Shown here: positions 1 through 8,052 of the stretch, piece after piece
Layout of the letters: every line of letters begins with the position of its first letter
Numbering within the stretch: position 1 is the first letter of the stretch
From: Singulisphaera sp. GP187
GTDB lineage: Bacteria; Planctomycetota; Planctomycetia; Gemmatales; Gemmataceae
Direction: 5' to 3'
Length of the DNA stretch: 32,005 nucleotides
Assembly (NCBI GenBank): GCA_945905925.1
Contig: CAMDQN010000073.1
Coordinates: forward strand, 1 to 32,005
Translations under genes and position numbers: made by a program
Notes under the pieces: model-generated
Databases searched by the model: none
Seen by the model: only the letters and a program-made list of their open reading frames with translations
What the model was told of the DNA's origin: nothing

Positions 1-165
1 CAGTCGTATTTCGACTGTAACAACCCGCCGAACGCGGGCGTTCACAACGACATCAACACGCGCGAGAAACTCGCGAAGTACGACCCGGACCTGTTCGAGT
101 TGGTGGACGACGTGTTCAAGAAATCGCCGTTCCGCTACGAGCGATACGATAAGCGCAAGAAGTAG
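1..165 (+). CDS. C-terminal part of an unrecognised protein (truncated by window edge)
   Basis: The frame is open from the first base to a TAG at 163-165 and gives 54 residues ending in a basic tail (DKRKK). The visible part is rich in Asp, Asn and Lys (for example the segment FDCNNPPNAGVHNDIN) and has no membrane segment. I do not recognise the family, and the N-terminal domain that would identify it lies outside the window. Its reality rests on Gemmata-like codon use with G/C in third positions and on a strong hairpin at 276-315 that could end its transcript. Confidence 0.6.
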   Translation, partial: QSYFDCNNPPNAGVHNDINTREKLAKYDPDLFELVDDVFKKSPFRYERYDKRKK

Positions 166-256
166 CTCGTTGGATTCTTGGCGGATCGTGGCGCTCATCG
201 GCGCGAAGGGCATCCCCGACGACTGGCTCATCCAGTGCGAAGAACTGGCGATGTGA
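164..256 (+). pseudogene. Possible relic of an ADP-ribosylglycohydrolase C-terminus
   Basis: Just after the first gene, frame 2 reads a short stretch containing IVALIGAKGIPDDWL and ending at a TGA (254-256). To me this resembles the C-terminal end of ADP-ribosylglycohydrolase family proteins, where a Gly/Ala-rich helix is followed by 'GIPxxWL'. There is no start codon or upstream domain in this frame, so if it is real it is only a tail fragment. The match is short and could be chance. Confidence 0.22.
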
Positions 257-275
257 GGGTGAAGGCAGTGGTCCG

Positions 276-315
276 CGCAACAAGCCGTGCGACTGCGGTC
301 GCGCGGCTTGTTGCG
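276..315 (+). terminator. Hairpin after the first gene
   Basis: An 18-bp stem (276-293 with 298-315, one G.T pair) closes a 4-base loop TGCG. The stem contains CGCAACAAGCCG and its complement. It lacks a clean T-run (TGTTGCC follows), so it is a probable intrinsic-type or Rho-assisted terminator for the gene ending at 165. Confidence 0.55.
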
Positions 316-508
316 TGTTGCCTCCTCCATCATCTGTCCTTTGTCATTCGGTTTCGCCTGGGTGCGGTCGTAACGTCTGCGCCAGTTGCCCAATCATCCC
401 AGTTTTCGCCGTTTACCTTTGACGTATTTTTGCTGCAGTTCTACCATCGTGAACACGGGGAAGCCCTCTCCGTCAGTGCCATTGTTCCGAATGTAGAGGT
501 TGCAACTC

Positions 509-1285
509 ATGTACAGCATCGTAATGCTCACCGCGATGTCGGCCGGTGCCGATGTCACTCCGCCCCCGATGGTCGCTCCCGCGCCGCACTCGGTCACAAC
601 GGTTGCCTCCGGGTGCTGCGGAGCCGTGCCGGTCGGGTGCTACGGATCGTGCCACGGCTCGTCGTGCCATGGCGGGATCTTCGGGCTGCGATCCGGCGGG
701 ATTCTCGGTCTCCGTCATTCGTGTCACGGCTCGTCGTGCCATGGGTACTCGTGCTTCGGTTCGTGCCATGGGTGTTCCGGCGCGTTCAGCTACGGTTCGA
801 CCTGGGGTCCAGCGGTTGGGACGTCGCCGTACACACTGCACGGCTACAACACCCCTGGCACGCCGGTGTACGGGCCGGGTTACCCGGTCCTTCTGGGCGG
901 CAATCTGACCAACTCGCACGCGGTCTACGGGAACACGTTCCACCCGAACCGCCCGCCGGTGATGACGATCCCGGTCGCCCCGATCCCAAAGGCCACTTCG
1001 GACACCCCGATGGGCGCGAACCTGAAGTTCACGGTTCCGGCGAACACCAAACTGTTCGTTGACGGCAAGCCGGCGCCCGGCACCGGCACGGAGCGTGCCT
1101 TCTACACCCCGGCGCTCGCGGTCGGGCAGAAGTTCTTCTATGACGTGAAGGCCGAACTGATGGTGGACGGGAAACTGGTCGTCGAGGAGAAACGTGTGAT
1201 CGTCGAGGCGGGCGCGAAACTGACCGAGTCGTTCCCGAAACTCGTTGCCGCGCTGAACGGTGCGACTAACGTCGCCGGCAAGTAA
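509..1285 (+). CDS. TIGR03000 domain protein with Cys/Gly-rich N-terminal region
   Basis: The protein has 258 residues. The C-terminal ~75 residues (from about 170) carry the planctomycete-specific TIGR03000 domain: 'AKLFVDGKP'-type strand (here NTKLFVDGKPAPG), 'RAFYTPAL', 'YDVKAELMVDGK' and a final 'VEAGAKLTESFP'. The function of this domain is unknown; it is usually on exported or envelope proteins. Residues ~35-90 are a low-complexity stretch with repeated G-S-C-H-G units and many cysteines, suggesting disulfide cross-linking or metal binding. I chose ATG 509 because AGAGG (495-499) lies 9 bases upstream; an in-frame TTG at 500 is less likely. The N-terminus (MYSIVMLTAMSAGADV) may be a short signal peptide. 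The gene converges on the DUF1559 gene, with a shared hairpin between them. Confidence 0.85.
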   Translation: MYSIVMLTAMSAGADVTPPPMVAPAPHSVTTVASGCCGAVPVGCYGSCHGSSCHGGIFGLRSGGILGLRHSCHGSSCHGYSCFGSCHGCSGAFSYGSTWGPAVGTSPYTLHGYNTPGTPVYGPGYPVLLGGNLTNSHAVYGNTFHPNRPPVMTIPVAPIPKATSDTPMGANLKFTVPANTKLFVDGKPAPGTGTERAFYTPALAVGQKFFYDVKAELMVDGKLVVEEKRVIVEAGAKLTESFPKLVAALNGATNVAGK

Positions 1286-1293
1286 GCTTCAGA

Positions 1294-1366
1294 GTTGTCA
1301 GTGTGCAGAGGGCAGAATGACAAACCACTCTTGGCTTGTCTTTCTGCCCCTCTGCACACTGACAAC
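1294..1366. terminator. Long hairpin between convergent genes
   Basis: Arms of about 24 bp starting GTTGTCAGTGTGCAGAGG (from 1294) pair with the complementary CCTCTGCACACTGACAAC (ending 1366), around a loop of roughly 25 bases. Small bulges break the inner part of the stem. It sits exactly between the stop codons at 1285 and 1375, so it could terminate both transcripts. The length and near-perfect symmetry are also compatible with a small mobile palindromic repeat. Confidence 0.7.
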
Positions 1367-1374
1367 GCTTGCCG

Positions 1375-2346
<972 letters not shown>

Positions 2347-2542
2347 CGAGAACACAACTCCAATTGAAGTGTGGCCGGGCAGGATTGGCATTTTAGTGAC
2401 CCGCCCCGCGCGCGAACACGGGCGGCGCACTCGAATTGCCCCGATTCGCGTTCTGATGTATAACACGCGCATTCTTCCGCGAAGGAAGTTTACAGCGATG
2501 TGACCATCCCGGCATGGGCCAGTGCCCAAGGAGAGAATTGCC

Positions 2543-3808
2543 GTGTCCACCAACCGTTATTTGTTCACCAGTGAATCGGTATCGATGGGCCACCCCGACA
2601 AGGTGGCCGACCAAATCTCCGACGCGGTCCTCGACTTCTGCCTCAAGGCGGACCCGGCGAGCCGGGTCGCGTGCGAAACGCTCGTGACGACCGACCTCGC
2701 GGTGGTGGCCGGCGAGATCACCACGAAGGCCGCACTCACGCGGCAAGCGGTGGACGCACTTGTGCGAGAAGTCATCACCGAAATCGGCTACGTCGCGAAA
2801 GACCGGGAAGAGGCAGAGGAGATCGGGTTCACCGCAGACGCATGTCAGGTCGATTGCCGCATTCACGCGCAAAGCCCGCACATCAGCCAGGGCGTCGATG
2901 TCGGGGGGGCCGGCGATCAAGGCTTGATGTTCGGGTTCGCTTGCGACGAGACGCCCACGCTCATGCCTCTGCCGATCCATCTCGCACACCGGCTCGTCGA
3001 GCGGCACGCGGACATGCGGAAGACCGGCAAACTCAAGTGGCTCCGCCCGGACGCGAAGAGCCAGGTGACGGTCGAGTACAACACCGACGGCACCCCGAAC
3101 CGCATCCACACGGTCGTCATCAGCACGCAGCACACGCGCGAAGTGATGGTGTGCCAGGACAAAACCGACTACTTCACCGACGACGCCCGGCAGATGATTA
3201 TCGACCAACTCATCCGACCAACGCTCGAAGCCGACCGCAAGGACTTGGTGAAGGGCAAACTGGTGATGATTCAGCCCGGCAAGAAACTGCCGAAGGTAGA
3301 CGACGGCGACATCCTCTGCCACATCAACCCGACCGGGTGCTTCCTGCAGGGCGGGCCGCACGGCGACTGCGGCTTGACCGGGCGGAAGATCATCGTCGAT
3401 ACCTACGGCGGTCGCGGGCGGCACGGCGGCGGCGCGTTCAGCGGCAAAGACCCGACCAAAGTGGACCGCAGCGCCGCGTACATCTGCCGTTACATCGCGA
3501 AGAACATCGTGAAGGCCGGACTCGCGCGCGAGTGCGAGGTGCAACTGTCCTACGCGATCGGCTACCCGGACCCGCTGAACATCTGGGTGAACACGAACGG
3601 CACCGCGAAGGTTCCCGAAGAGAAGCTAATCGAGATGATCCGCACTCACTTCGAGTTGACGCCGAAGGGGATCATCGGATCGCTGGACTTGCGCCGGCCG
3701 ATCTACCGCGAAACGGCCCGCAACGGGCACTTCGGGCGCGAGCGTGCCGAGTTCAGTTGGGAGAAGACCGACAAGGCCGACGCGCTGAAGAAGGCCGCCG
3801 GGATGTGA
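2543..3808 (+). CDS. metK: S-adenosylmethionine synthetase
   Basis: MetK makes S-adenosylmethionine from methionine and ATP in the cytoplasm. The 421-residue protein is at the long end of the family's usual size. It shows the N-terminal GHPDK motif (16-20), the [15 protein letters not shown]-binding signature, and the glycine-rich loop [13 protein letters not shown] followed by DTYGG and [19 protein letters not shown], which bind methionine, Mg2+ and phosphate. The start is set by AAGGAG (2528-2533), nine bases before GTG 2543; an in-frame GTG at 2522 precedes the ribosome site and would include it. The gene stands alone, divergent from the DUF1559 gene. No SAM riboswitch was recognised upstream. 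Confidence 0.97.
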   Translation: MSTNRYLFTSESVSMGHPDKVADQISDAVLDFCLKADPASRVACETLVTTDLAVVAGEITTKAALTRQAVDALVREVITEIGYVAKDREEAEEIGFTADACQVDCRIHAQSPHISQGVDVGGAGDQGLMFGFACDETPTLMPLPIHLAHRLVERHADMRKTGKLKWLRPDAKSQVTVEYNTDGTPNRIHTVVISTQHTREVMVCQDKTDYFTDDARQMIIDQLIRPTLEADRKDLVKGKLVMIQPGKKLPKVDDGDILCHINPTGCFLQGGPHGDCGLTGRKIIVDTYGGRGRHGGGAFSGKDPTKVDRSAAYICRYIAKNIVKAGLARECEVQLSYAIGYPDPLNIWVNTNGTAKVPEEKLIEMIRTHFELTPKGIIGSLDLRRPIYRETARNGHFGRERAEFSWEKTDKADALKKAAGM

Positions 3809-3831
3809 GTTTGTGAACTGACTGTCACTCG

Positions 3832-3868
3832 TAGCCCGGCGGAACCGTTTGGTGGTTCCGCCGGGCTA
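3832..3868 (+). terminator. Terminator of metK
   Basis: A perfect 15-bp G+C-rich stem (TAGCCCGGCGGAACC at 3832-3846 with its complement at 3854-3868) closes a 7-base loop. Only a weak T-rich tail follows (TGTCATTT). It lies 24 bases after the metK stop. Confidence 0.8.
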
Positions 3869-3946
3869 TGTCATTTCCGATTCCAACCGCGGATCACGTT
3901 TCTCAATAACCCAACAACAACGAGACTATTTTCTCCGGTTCGGTGC

Positions 3947-3977
3947 TTGACAAATCGCCCCCCCCCCATCCTACCAT
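3947..3977 (+). promoter_or_regulatory. Candidate promoter of the RTX gene with a poly-C spacer
   Basis: A perfect -35 hexamer TTGACA (3947-3952) is followed 19 bases later by TACCAT (3972-3977), a 4/6 match to the -10 box. The spacer holds a run of ten C (3958-3967). The start codon at 4031 is 54 bases downstream. The -35 is good, the -10 only fair. Confidence 0.4.
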
Positions 3978-4030
3978 CGCTTCCGTCACCTCCGGTCTTG
4001 TTCGCCCCACTTCCAACCAAGGCTTTACCC

Positions 4031-5161
4031 ATGCGCCCGAAGAACGCCCTTTCGCTCCACGTCGAACAGCTCGAAGATCGCGTCAACCCGTCGTACATTA
4101 CTTATGATGCCGTGATCAACACCGTCATCTACAGCGGCGACCCAGGCGAAGCGAACGACATCGCCGTCATCGGTAACGGGAACAGCGCCACGATCGCGGA
4201 CTCTGGTGCGGGCGTTATCACCGTGGACCCGGCGCAGGCCGCCAACTTCGCCGTGGTCAAGAAAACGGTCACCTACATCGGCGCCGGGTTGATGAACAAG
4301 GTGCAGGTACACGGCAACGACATGAACGACACCATCGGCGGTGCCGGGCTGAACGGCATCGGGTTCTTCGCCTACGGCGGTGACAACGATGACACCATTC
4401 GCGGCAGCAACGGCAACGACCAACTGCAAGGCGACGACGGCAACGATACTCTGATGGGGTTGGAAGGCGACGACGTACTCAAGGGTCTCCTCGGGGACGA
4501 CGTTCTGTACGGCGAAGACGACTTGGCTGGCGATGCCGGCGGCACCGGCAAGGACAAGTTGTACGGCCAGGATGGCGTCGATCTGCTGGTGGGCAATGGT
4601 GGCGAGGACGAGTTGTACGGCGGCAGCGAGGACGACAACCTCTTCGGTGGCGACCTCAAGGACAAACTCTTCGGTGAGGACGGCAACGACAATCTCTTCT
4701 GCGGAGAGGGCAACGACGAAGCAAACGGCGGGTTGGGAAACGATGACATTCAGGGCGCTGGCGGGATCGACCTCCTCGACGGTGGAGAGAACAACGACAC
4801 AATCGACGGTGGTGCAGGCGGCGACCTCATCGATGGCAGCGGCGGCAACGACGCGCTGTACGGTGGGCTGGACGACGATATCATGGACGGCGGCAGCGGG
4901 GACGACGGAATGTTCGGGCAGGATGGTGACGACGAAGTCATCGGGGCCAGCGGCAACGACTTGGTTCAGGGCGGAATCGGGGCGGATCGACTCTTCGGCA
5001 ATTCCGGCAACGACTGGCTCGTCGCGGACGACGACCCGTACACGGATGATGCCTCGCGCGACTTGCTCTTCGACAACCAAGGCACGAATGTCTTTTCTTA
5101 CGACGGTGGGTTGGACCGCGTCGTCCTCTTCGGACTGAACGATACCTTCTTGGCCCACTAA
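4031..5161 (+). CDS. RTX-type calcium-binding repeat surface protein
   Basis: The protein has 376 residues. The first ~20 residues contain LEDRVNPS, a motif typical of the N-termini of large exported planctomycete proteins. Residues ~115-350 are about two dozen nine-residue hemolysin-type repeats of the GGxGxDxLx pattern (for example GNDTLMG, GGSGDDGMFG, GGAGGDLIDG), which fold as a calcium-filled parallel beta-roll. No catalytic domain is visible, so it is likely a structural or adhesive surface protein. ATG 4031 was chosen because AAGG (4019-4022) lies 8 bases upstream and the LEDR motif sits near residue 15. The coding strand has strong GAC/GGC periodicity, which creates long false frames on the opposite strand. 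Confidence 0.88.
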   Translation: MRPKNALSLHVEQLEDRVNPSYITYDAVINTVIYSGDPGEANDIAVIGNGNSATIADSGAGVITVDPAQAANFAVVKKTVTYIGAGLMNKVQVHGNDMNDTIGGAGLNGIGFFAYGGDNDDTIRGSNGNDQLQGDDGNDTLMGLEGDDVLKGLLGDDVLYGEDDLAGDAGGTGKDKLYGQDGVDLLVGNGGEDELYGGSEDDNLFGGDLKDKLFGEDGNDNLFCGEGNDEANGGLGNDDIQGAGGIDLLDGGENNDTIDGGAGGDLIDGSGGNDALYGGLDDDIMDGGSGDDGMFGQDGDDEVIGASGNDLVQGGIGADRLFGNSGNDWLVADDDPYTDDASRDLLFDNQGTNVFSYDGGLDRVVLFGLNDTFLAH

Positions 5162-5195
5162 TCGGGTCTGCGCCGCTCTTTGGTACGATCCTGTT

Positions 5196-5225
5196 GGTGC
5201 TGAACTCGCGTCAGCACCTTTTCGG
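5196..5225 (+). terminator. Terminator of the RTX gene
   Basis: GGTGCTGA (5196-5203) pairs with TCAGCACC (5211-5218) around a 7-base loop, followed directly by TTTTCGGG. This is a conventional intrinsic terminator 35 bases after the stop codon. Confidence 0.7.
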
Positions 5226-5264
5226 GTTCTTTCAGTCTCTTTCAATTGAGGAGCATCTCCCACT

Positions 5265-6161
5265 ATGCGCACCTTCCTTTTCGTTGCCCTCCTGGTATTT
5301 GCTAGCCTCAATACTTCTCGCGCCGCGGACCCTGCGCGGATCGTGTTTGATAAGCTCCCCGTGGACGCCGAAGTCCATTACGTTGCGGTGTATGAACCTC
5401 TCTTCTCCGGCGTCTCGCCGAAAGAGATTACGGACGGGCAAGGGTTGGTGAAGGCGCTCCGCGTCAAGGACGGTCCAGCGGCCCACATCCGCAAGTTGCT
5501 CCCGGAGGACGCGGGTGCGGTCCTCACCGACGAAGTTGAGATGGGCCGGGTGGGGGATGACACCCGCCCAAGTTTTGTTAAGGCGAAAGTGGCACACCGG
5601 TTGTCGGGCGCATTCAGCACCGCTATCCGAGAGAAAATGTTTTACGACAAGGAAGCGTTCGCGAAGGTTGAACTGACGAAGAGCCTCAAGGGATTGGTCG
5701 CGTTGGGCGATAAGCGAACCGTCTTCCAAACCGAGCGCATGAACCGCGAACTCCTGTCACTGGTGTTCCCCAACGGCCTCTCGGAGACGCCGACCGACTT
5801 CCACACCGTCCACATCACTGTGAAGCCCGGTAAGCCCGTCGTCCTGGCTCTCTCCGCAAACATTCAGACGCGGTGGCAAGTGACCATCGAGAAAGGAGGA
5901 AACGTCGTCGGAGTGGCGTTGTTCGGCAACTACGCGAAGGAAGTGGTTGGCACCGAGGCGCCAGTCAGTTACGCCGCCGGCATCCTCCCAAACGGCAAGC
6001 GCGCACCGCAAGCCGGGTTCAATGTGTACAAGGAAGACGCCCCGGAATTCAAGCGGCGGAAAGCCGAGCTACTGGAGATGACAGGCAAGGACTTCACCAG
6101 TTTCCAGGGGCAGTACCAGTCGGGCAAGGAACCGTTCGTCGTGACGCCCGGCGCGAAGTAA
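5265..6161 (+). CDS. Secreted protein of unknown function
   Basis: The protein has 298 residues. It starts with a clear signal peptide (residues 1-20, MRTFLFVALLVFASLNTSRA with cleavage before ADP), so the mature protein is periplasmic or exported. There is no lipobox, no further membrane segment and no catalytic motif I recognise. A TGAGGAG ribosome site (5247-5253) precedes ATG 5265 by 11 bases. The gene is separated from the RTX gene by a terminator, so it is probably its own transcription unit. Base composition matches its neighbours. Confidence 0.82.
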   Translation: MRTFLFVALLVFASLNTSRAADPARIVFDKLPVDAEVHYVAVYEPLFSGVSPKEITDGQGLVKALRVKDGPAAHIRKLLPEDAGAVLTDEVEMGRVGDDTRPSFVKAKVAHRLSGAFSTAIREKMFYDKEAFAKVELTKSLKGLVALGDKRTVFQTERMNRELLSLVFPNGLSETPTDFHTVHITVKPGKPVVLALSANIQTRWQVTIEKGGNVVGVALFGNYAKEVVGTEAPVSYAAGILPNGKRAPQAGFNVYKEDAPEFKRRKAELLEMTGKDFTSFQGQYQSGKEPFVVTPGAK

Positions 6162-6222
6162 CGAATTACGCACGTGCCGACAGCACCACCAGAGAAGTTG
6201 GCGACACCCCGTGCGAGAAACG

Positions 6223-6251
6223 AAGAAACCCCGGCAACCTGTGCCGGGGTT
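6223..6251 (-). terminator. Terminator of the RRM protein gene
   Basis: A 10-bp stem AACCCCGGCA (6227-6236) / TGCCGGGGTT (6242-6251) with a 5-base loop. Read on the minus strand it is followed by the T-rich TCTTCGTTTC. It lies about 25 bases beyond the minus-strand stop codon at 6275. Confidence 0.75.
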
Positions 6252-6274
6252 CGTGAGTTTATTCGTCTCGAAGG

Positions 6275-6640
6275 TTAGTAGCGGCGTCCACCACCACCGC
6301 CACCGCCGCCGTAGCCACCACCGCCGTAGCCGCCACCACCGCTGCGGCCACCACCGCCACCGTAGCCGCCGCCACCACCACGACCCCCACCGCCGCCTTC
6401 ACGGGGCTTCGCCTCGTTCACGGTCAGCGCGCGGCCGTCGAGTTGCGTCCCGTTCAGGGCCGCGATGGCCTGGTCGCCACCGTCGCCCATCTCCACGAAC
6501 GCGAACCCGCGCGGGCGGCCGGTTTCCCGGTCCATGATGAGCTGCACTTTGGTCACGGTCCCGTACTGGGAGAAGACCTCTCGTAGTTGGTCTTCAGTTG
6601 TCGAGAACGACATGTTCCCGACGTACAAATTCTTCGCCAT
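6275..6640 (-). CDS. Glycine-rich RRM RNA-binding protein
   Basis: The protein has 121 residues. Residues 1-80 form one RNA recognition motif: RNP2 is LYVGNM (5-10) and RNP1 is RGFAFVEM (44-51). The last ~40 residues are almost only Gly with Arg and Tyr. This is the layout of cyanobacterial Rbp and plant glycine-rich RNA-binding proteins, which bind single-stranded RNA and are often cold-induced; the role here is inferred. GAGG six bases before the ATG supports the start. The gene is divergent from rpsU across a 228-base region, so both may share regulation. The Gly tract is encoded by repeated GGC/GGT codons and may vary in length between strains. Confidence 0.95.
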   Translation of the reverse strand: MAKNLYVGNMSFSTTEDQLREVFSQYGTVTKVQLIMDRETGRPRGFAFVEMGDGGDQAIAALNGTQLDGRALTVNEAKPREGGGGGRGGGGGYGGGGGRSGGGGYGGGGYGGGGGGGGRRY

Positions 6641-6751
6641 CTCGGGCCTCGAAGTAGAGCGGGGGTGAAGACGGTGAGCCGCCTTCGGTCGTGGGCACGA
6701 ACCCCCGACCCTCAGTCATACTAACAGGTGCTCGCGCTGTTACTTCGCAGA

Positions 6752-6789
6752 TTCGGGGAAATATCGACCAAAGGTGATATTTTCCCGAA
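6752..6789 (+). promoter_or_regulatory. Stem-loop in the RRM gene / rpsU divergent region
   Basis: TTCGGGGAAATATC (6752-6765) pairs with GATATTTTCCCGAA (6776-6789), 14 bp with a single G.T pair, around a 10-base loop. It lies 43 bases before the rpsU -10 box and outside both genes. It could be an operator, a leader structure for the minus-strand RRM gene, or a terminator for unseen transcription. No T-run follows on the plus strand. Confidence 0.4.
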
Positions 6790-6832
6790 ACCGTCAATTC
6801 GGGATTCGGGTGGCTCCTTTGACGCAGGGAAC

Positions 6833-6838
6833 TATAAT
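6833..6838 (+). promoter_or_regulatory. -10 box of rpsU
   Basis: A perfect TATAAT lies 30 bases before the rpsU start codon. No -35 box is visible at the usual 16-18 base spacing; the nearby TTGACG (6819-6824) is only 8 bases upstream and cannot pair with it as a standard sigma-70 promoter. Confidence 0.5.
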
Positions 6839-6868
6839 ATCACGTTGTCACTACTACCGGGAGGCAGA

Positions 6869-7087
6869 ATGGGATTGCGCATGCGGGTTCACGACCGGGA
6901 GCCGATCGGCGCGGCACTCCGGCGGTTCAAGAAGTTGGTGGAGCGGAGTGGATTGAAGCGGGAACTCCGCGCCCACGAGTATTACGAAAAGCCGTGCGAA
7001 GCGCGGAGCCGCAAGGAAGCCAAACGGCGCAGCGCGATCAAGAAGGCGGCTCTCGGCAAGCCGGTGAAGAAGGAACGCGCGTACTAA
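6869..7087 (+). CDS. rpsU: 30S ribosomal protein S21
   Basis: The 72-residue protein matches S21 in size and sequence: a central basic region (ALRRFKKLVERSGLKRELRAHEYYEKP) and a lysine/arginine-rich C-terminal tail (KEAKRRSAIKKAALGKPVKKE). S21 binds the 30S platform near the 3' end of 16S rRNA and helps mRNA selection. ATG 6869 is fixed by GGGAGG about 5-6 bases upstream. It has its own -10 box and is followed by two strong hairpins, so it is probably monocistronic. Confidence 0.95.
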   Translation: MGLRMRVHDREPIGAALRRFKKLVERSGLKRELRAHEYYEKPCEARSRKEAKRRSAIKKAALGKPVKKERAY

Positions 7088-7111
7088 TTGAACGAGTAGG
7101 TCCGAAATGCC

Positions 7112-7145
7112 TGAGGCCTGCCCCTACGGATGGGGACAGGCCTCA
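7112..7145 (+). terminator. Terminator of rpsU
   Basis: TGAGGCCTG plus CCCC (7112-7124) pairs with GGGG-A-CAGGCCTCA (7132-7145), a 13-bp stem with one bulged base, 25 bases after the rpsU stop. The 3' side is only weakly T-rich. Confidence 0.65.
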
Positions 7146-7163
7146 AACATTTCGAGCAGGCGT

Positions 7164-7215
7164 CCTCGAAGCCACAAGCGGCGAAAACATGTTTTCGCCG
7201 CTTGTGGCTTCGAGG
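7164..7215. repeat. Perfect 52-bp palindrome
   Basis: Each half is 26 bases, symmetric about the junction 7189/7190 in AAAACATGTTTT, with no unpaired loop in the DNA. It lies between rpsU and the convergent small gene ending at 7225. It could act as a bidirectional terminator, since each strand meets TTTT inside the descending arm, or be a small repeat element. Confidence 0.7.
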
Positions 7216-7224
7216 GCGATGACT

Positions 7225-7479
7225 CTACTCAGGCACGACGGGCTTCGCCACCTTCTTCTTCGACACGCGCGGCGGGGTGTCGCCGGACGTGCTGCGGGCC
7301 AACTTTTCGGCCTCCTGCTCGGTCTTCAGTCCCGTGTGAAGGAGCGTGTGGAAGCCGGGCCGGGCCGCCTCGATGGCGTCCCACTCGCGCTGCTCGCACA
7401 CGACATTTCCCGCGACGGTGTTGTCGTGAAGGGTCATTCGGTACACAACCCACGCGTTGCAAACTTCGGTAATCCGCAT
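7225..7479 (-). CDS. Small protein of unknown function
   Basis: The protein has 84 residues: MRITEVCNAWVVYRMTLHD at the start, a charged middle, and a Lys-rich C-terminus (SKKKVAKPVVPE). No family was recognised and there is no signal peptide or membrane segment. ATG 7479 is strongly supported by GGAG five bases upstream. A longer in-frame extension to 7599 would begin before the ribosome site and reads unlike a natural N-terminus. It converges on rpsU across two hairpins. Confidence 0.7.
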   Translation of the reverse strand: MRITEVCNAWVVYRMTLHDNTVAGNVVCEQREWDAIEAARPGFHTLLHTGLKTEQEAEKLARSTSGDTPPRVSKKKVAKPVVPE

Positions 7480-7599
7480 CTGATCTCCGGTGAAGGACGT
7501 CTGGTAAAGTTTACCCGCGGCGTGCCCCGAACCCACCCCGCAATCCGCCGGGAATCTCGAATCGGTCCCGTCTCGGGCACACCGTGAGTTGATCGACAC

Positions 7600-8052
7600 G
7601 AGAAGCCGCAGCGTGCCACATCAAAAGAAGAAGCCGGCGACCGAAGTCGCCGGCTTTTGTTGATAGGCGAGGAGACGGGGGGTGAGGTAGGTAGAGCGGG
7701 CCGGGGGACTTGGCCCAATTTGTTGTTCGACGAAATAAGGTAATGCAGATGCTGTGCCAAACCGGTAGAGCCGCCCTCGCGACACCCACCCGCACCAAGG
7801 ATTCGTAGGCATTCGCATTCGGAACCGCCCGGTCGCGCTTCTTCCAAAGTTGTAACCGTTACCGGCCGGCGCAGCGATCCGCACGTGGTTGGGAACCTTA
7901 CTCGTCGGGTCCGGTCGAACCGCGACGGACCGGATATACCGTCCCGCCGACCCGCCTTCCCTTGCTTCCCGCCCTTCGCTATGAACCGGTGGAACCGACC
8001 GGACCGATGAGATCCGTAAGACCGCATTGTCCTCCTCAAGCGAAGGCGAATC
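7600..8052. other. 450-base stretch without a convincing protein gene
   Basis: Open frames here have no ribosome site, no recognisable family and clash with each other. It contains one intrinsic-terminator-like hairpin, AAGCCGGCGA (7631-7640) / TCGCCGGCTT (7647-7656). On the plus strand TTGTTG follows; on the minus strand CTTCTTTTGATG follows. A minus-strand RNA running from about 7940 to 7625 would end properly there. I looked for tRNA, tmRNA, RNase P and SRP RNA landmarks and found none that fit. Confidence 0.4.
7631..7656. terminator. Bidirectional terminator-like hairpin
   Basis: A 10-bp perfect G+C-rich stem with a 6-base loop CCGAAG, flanked by T-rich sequence on the outgoing side of both strands. 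No recognised gene ends into it from either side, which is what suggests an unannotated transcript in the neighbouring stretch. Confidence 0.6.

Noticed and set aside
178-1062. A 294-codon open frame overlapping the TIGR03000 gene
   Set aside because: It is Arg-rich and runs through the hairpin at 276-315, and the other frame carries the TIGR03000 domain with a proper ribosome site.
2347-2542. SAM riboswitch upstream of metK
   Set aside because: No conserved riboswitch core or terminator/antiterminator pair could be recognised before the ribosome site.
4025-5311. A 428-codon open frame on the minus strand opposite the RTX gene
   Set aside because: It is a mirror of the GAC/GGC repeat codons (it reads as Val/Ala-rich text), has no ribosome site, and the plus strand encodes clear RTX repeats.
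6285-6400. CRISPR or tandem-repeat array
   Set aside because: The repeats are GGC/GGT codons of the glycine tail of the RRM protein, without spacers.
6819-6838. TTGACG with TATAAT as a full rpsU promoter
   Set aside because: The spacing is 8 bases, far too short for a sigma-70 pair; only the -10 box is kept.
7660-8050. tRNA, SRP RNA, tmRNA or RNase P RNA in the gene-poor stretch
   Set aside because: GGTTCGAC-like sequence on the minus strand does not sit in a pairing T-arm, and a GGAAGAAGC-like segment lacks the rest of the SRP helix 8 consensus. No GAGGAAAGTCC or tag-peptide frame was seen.
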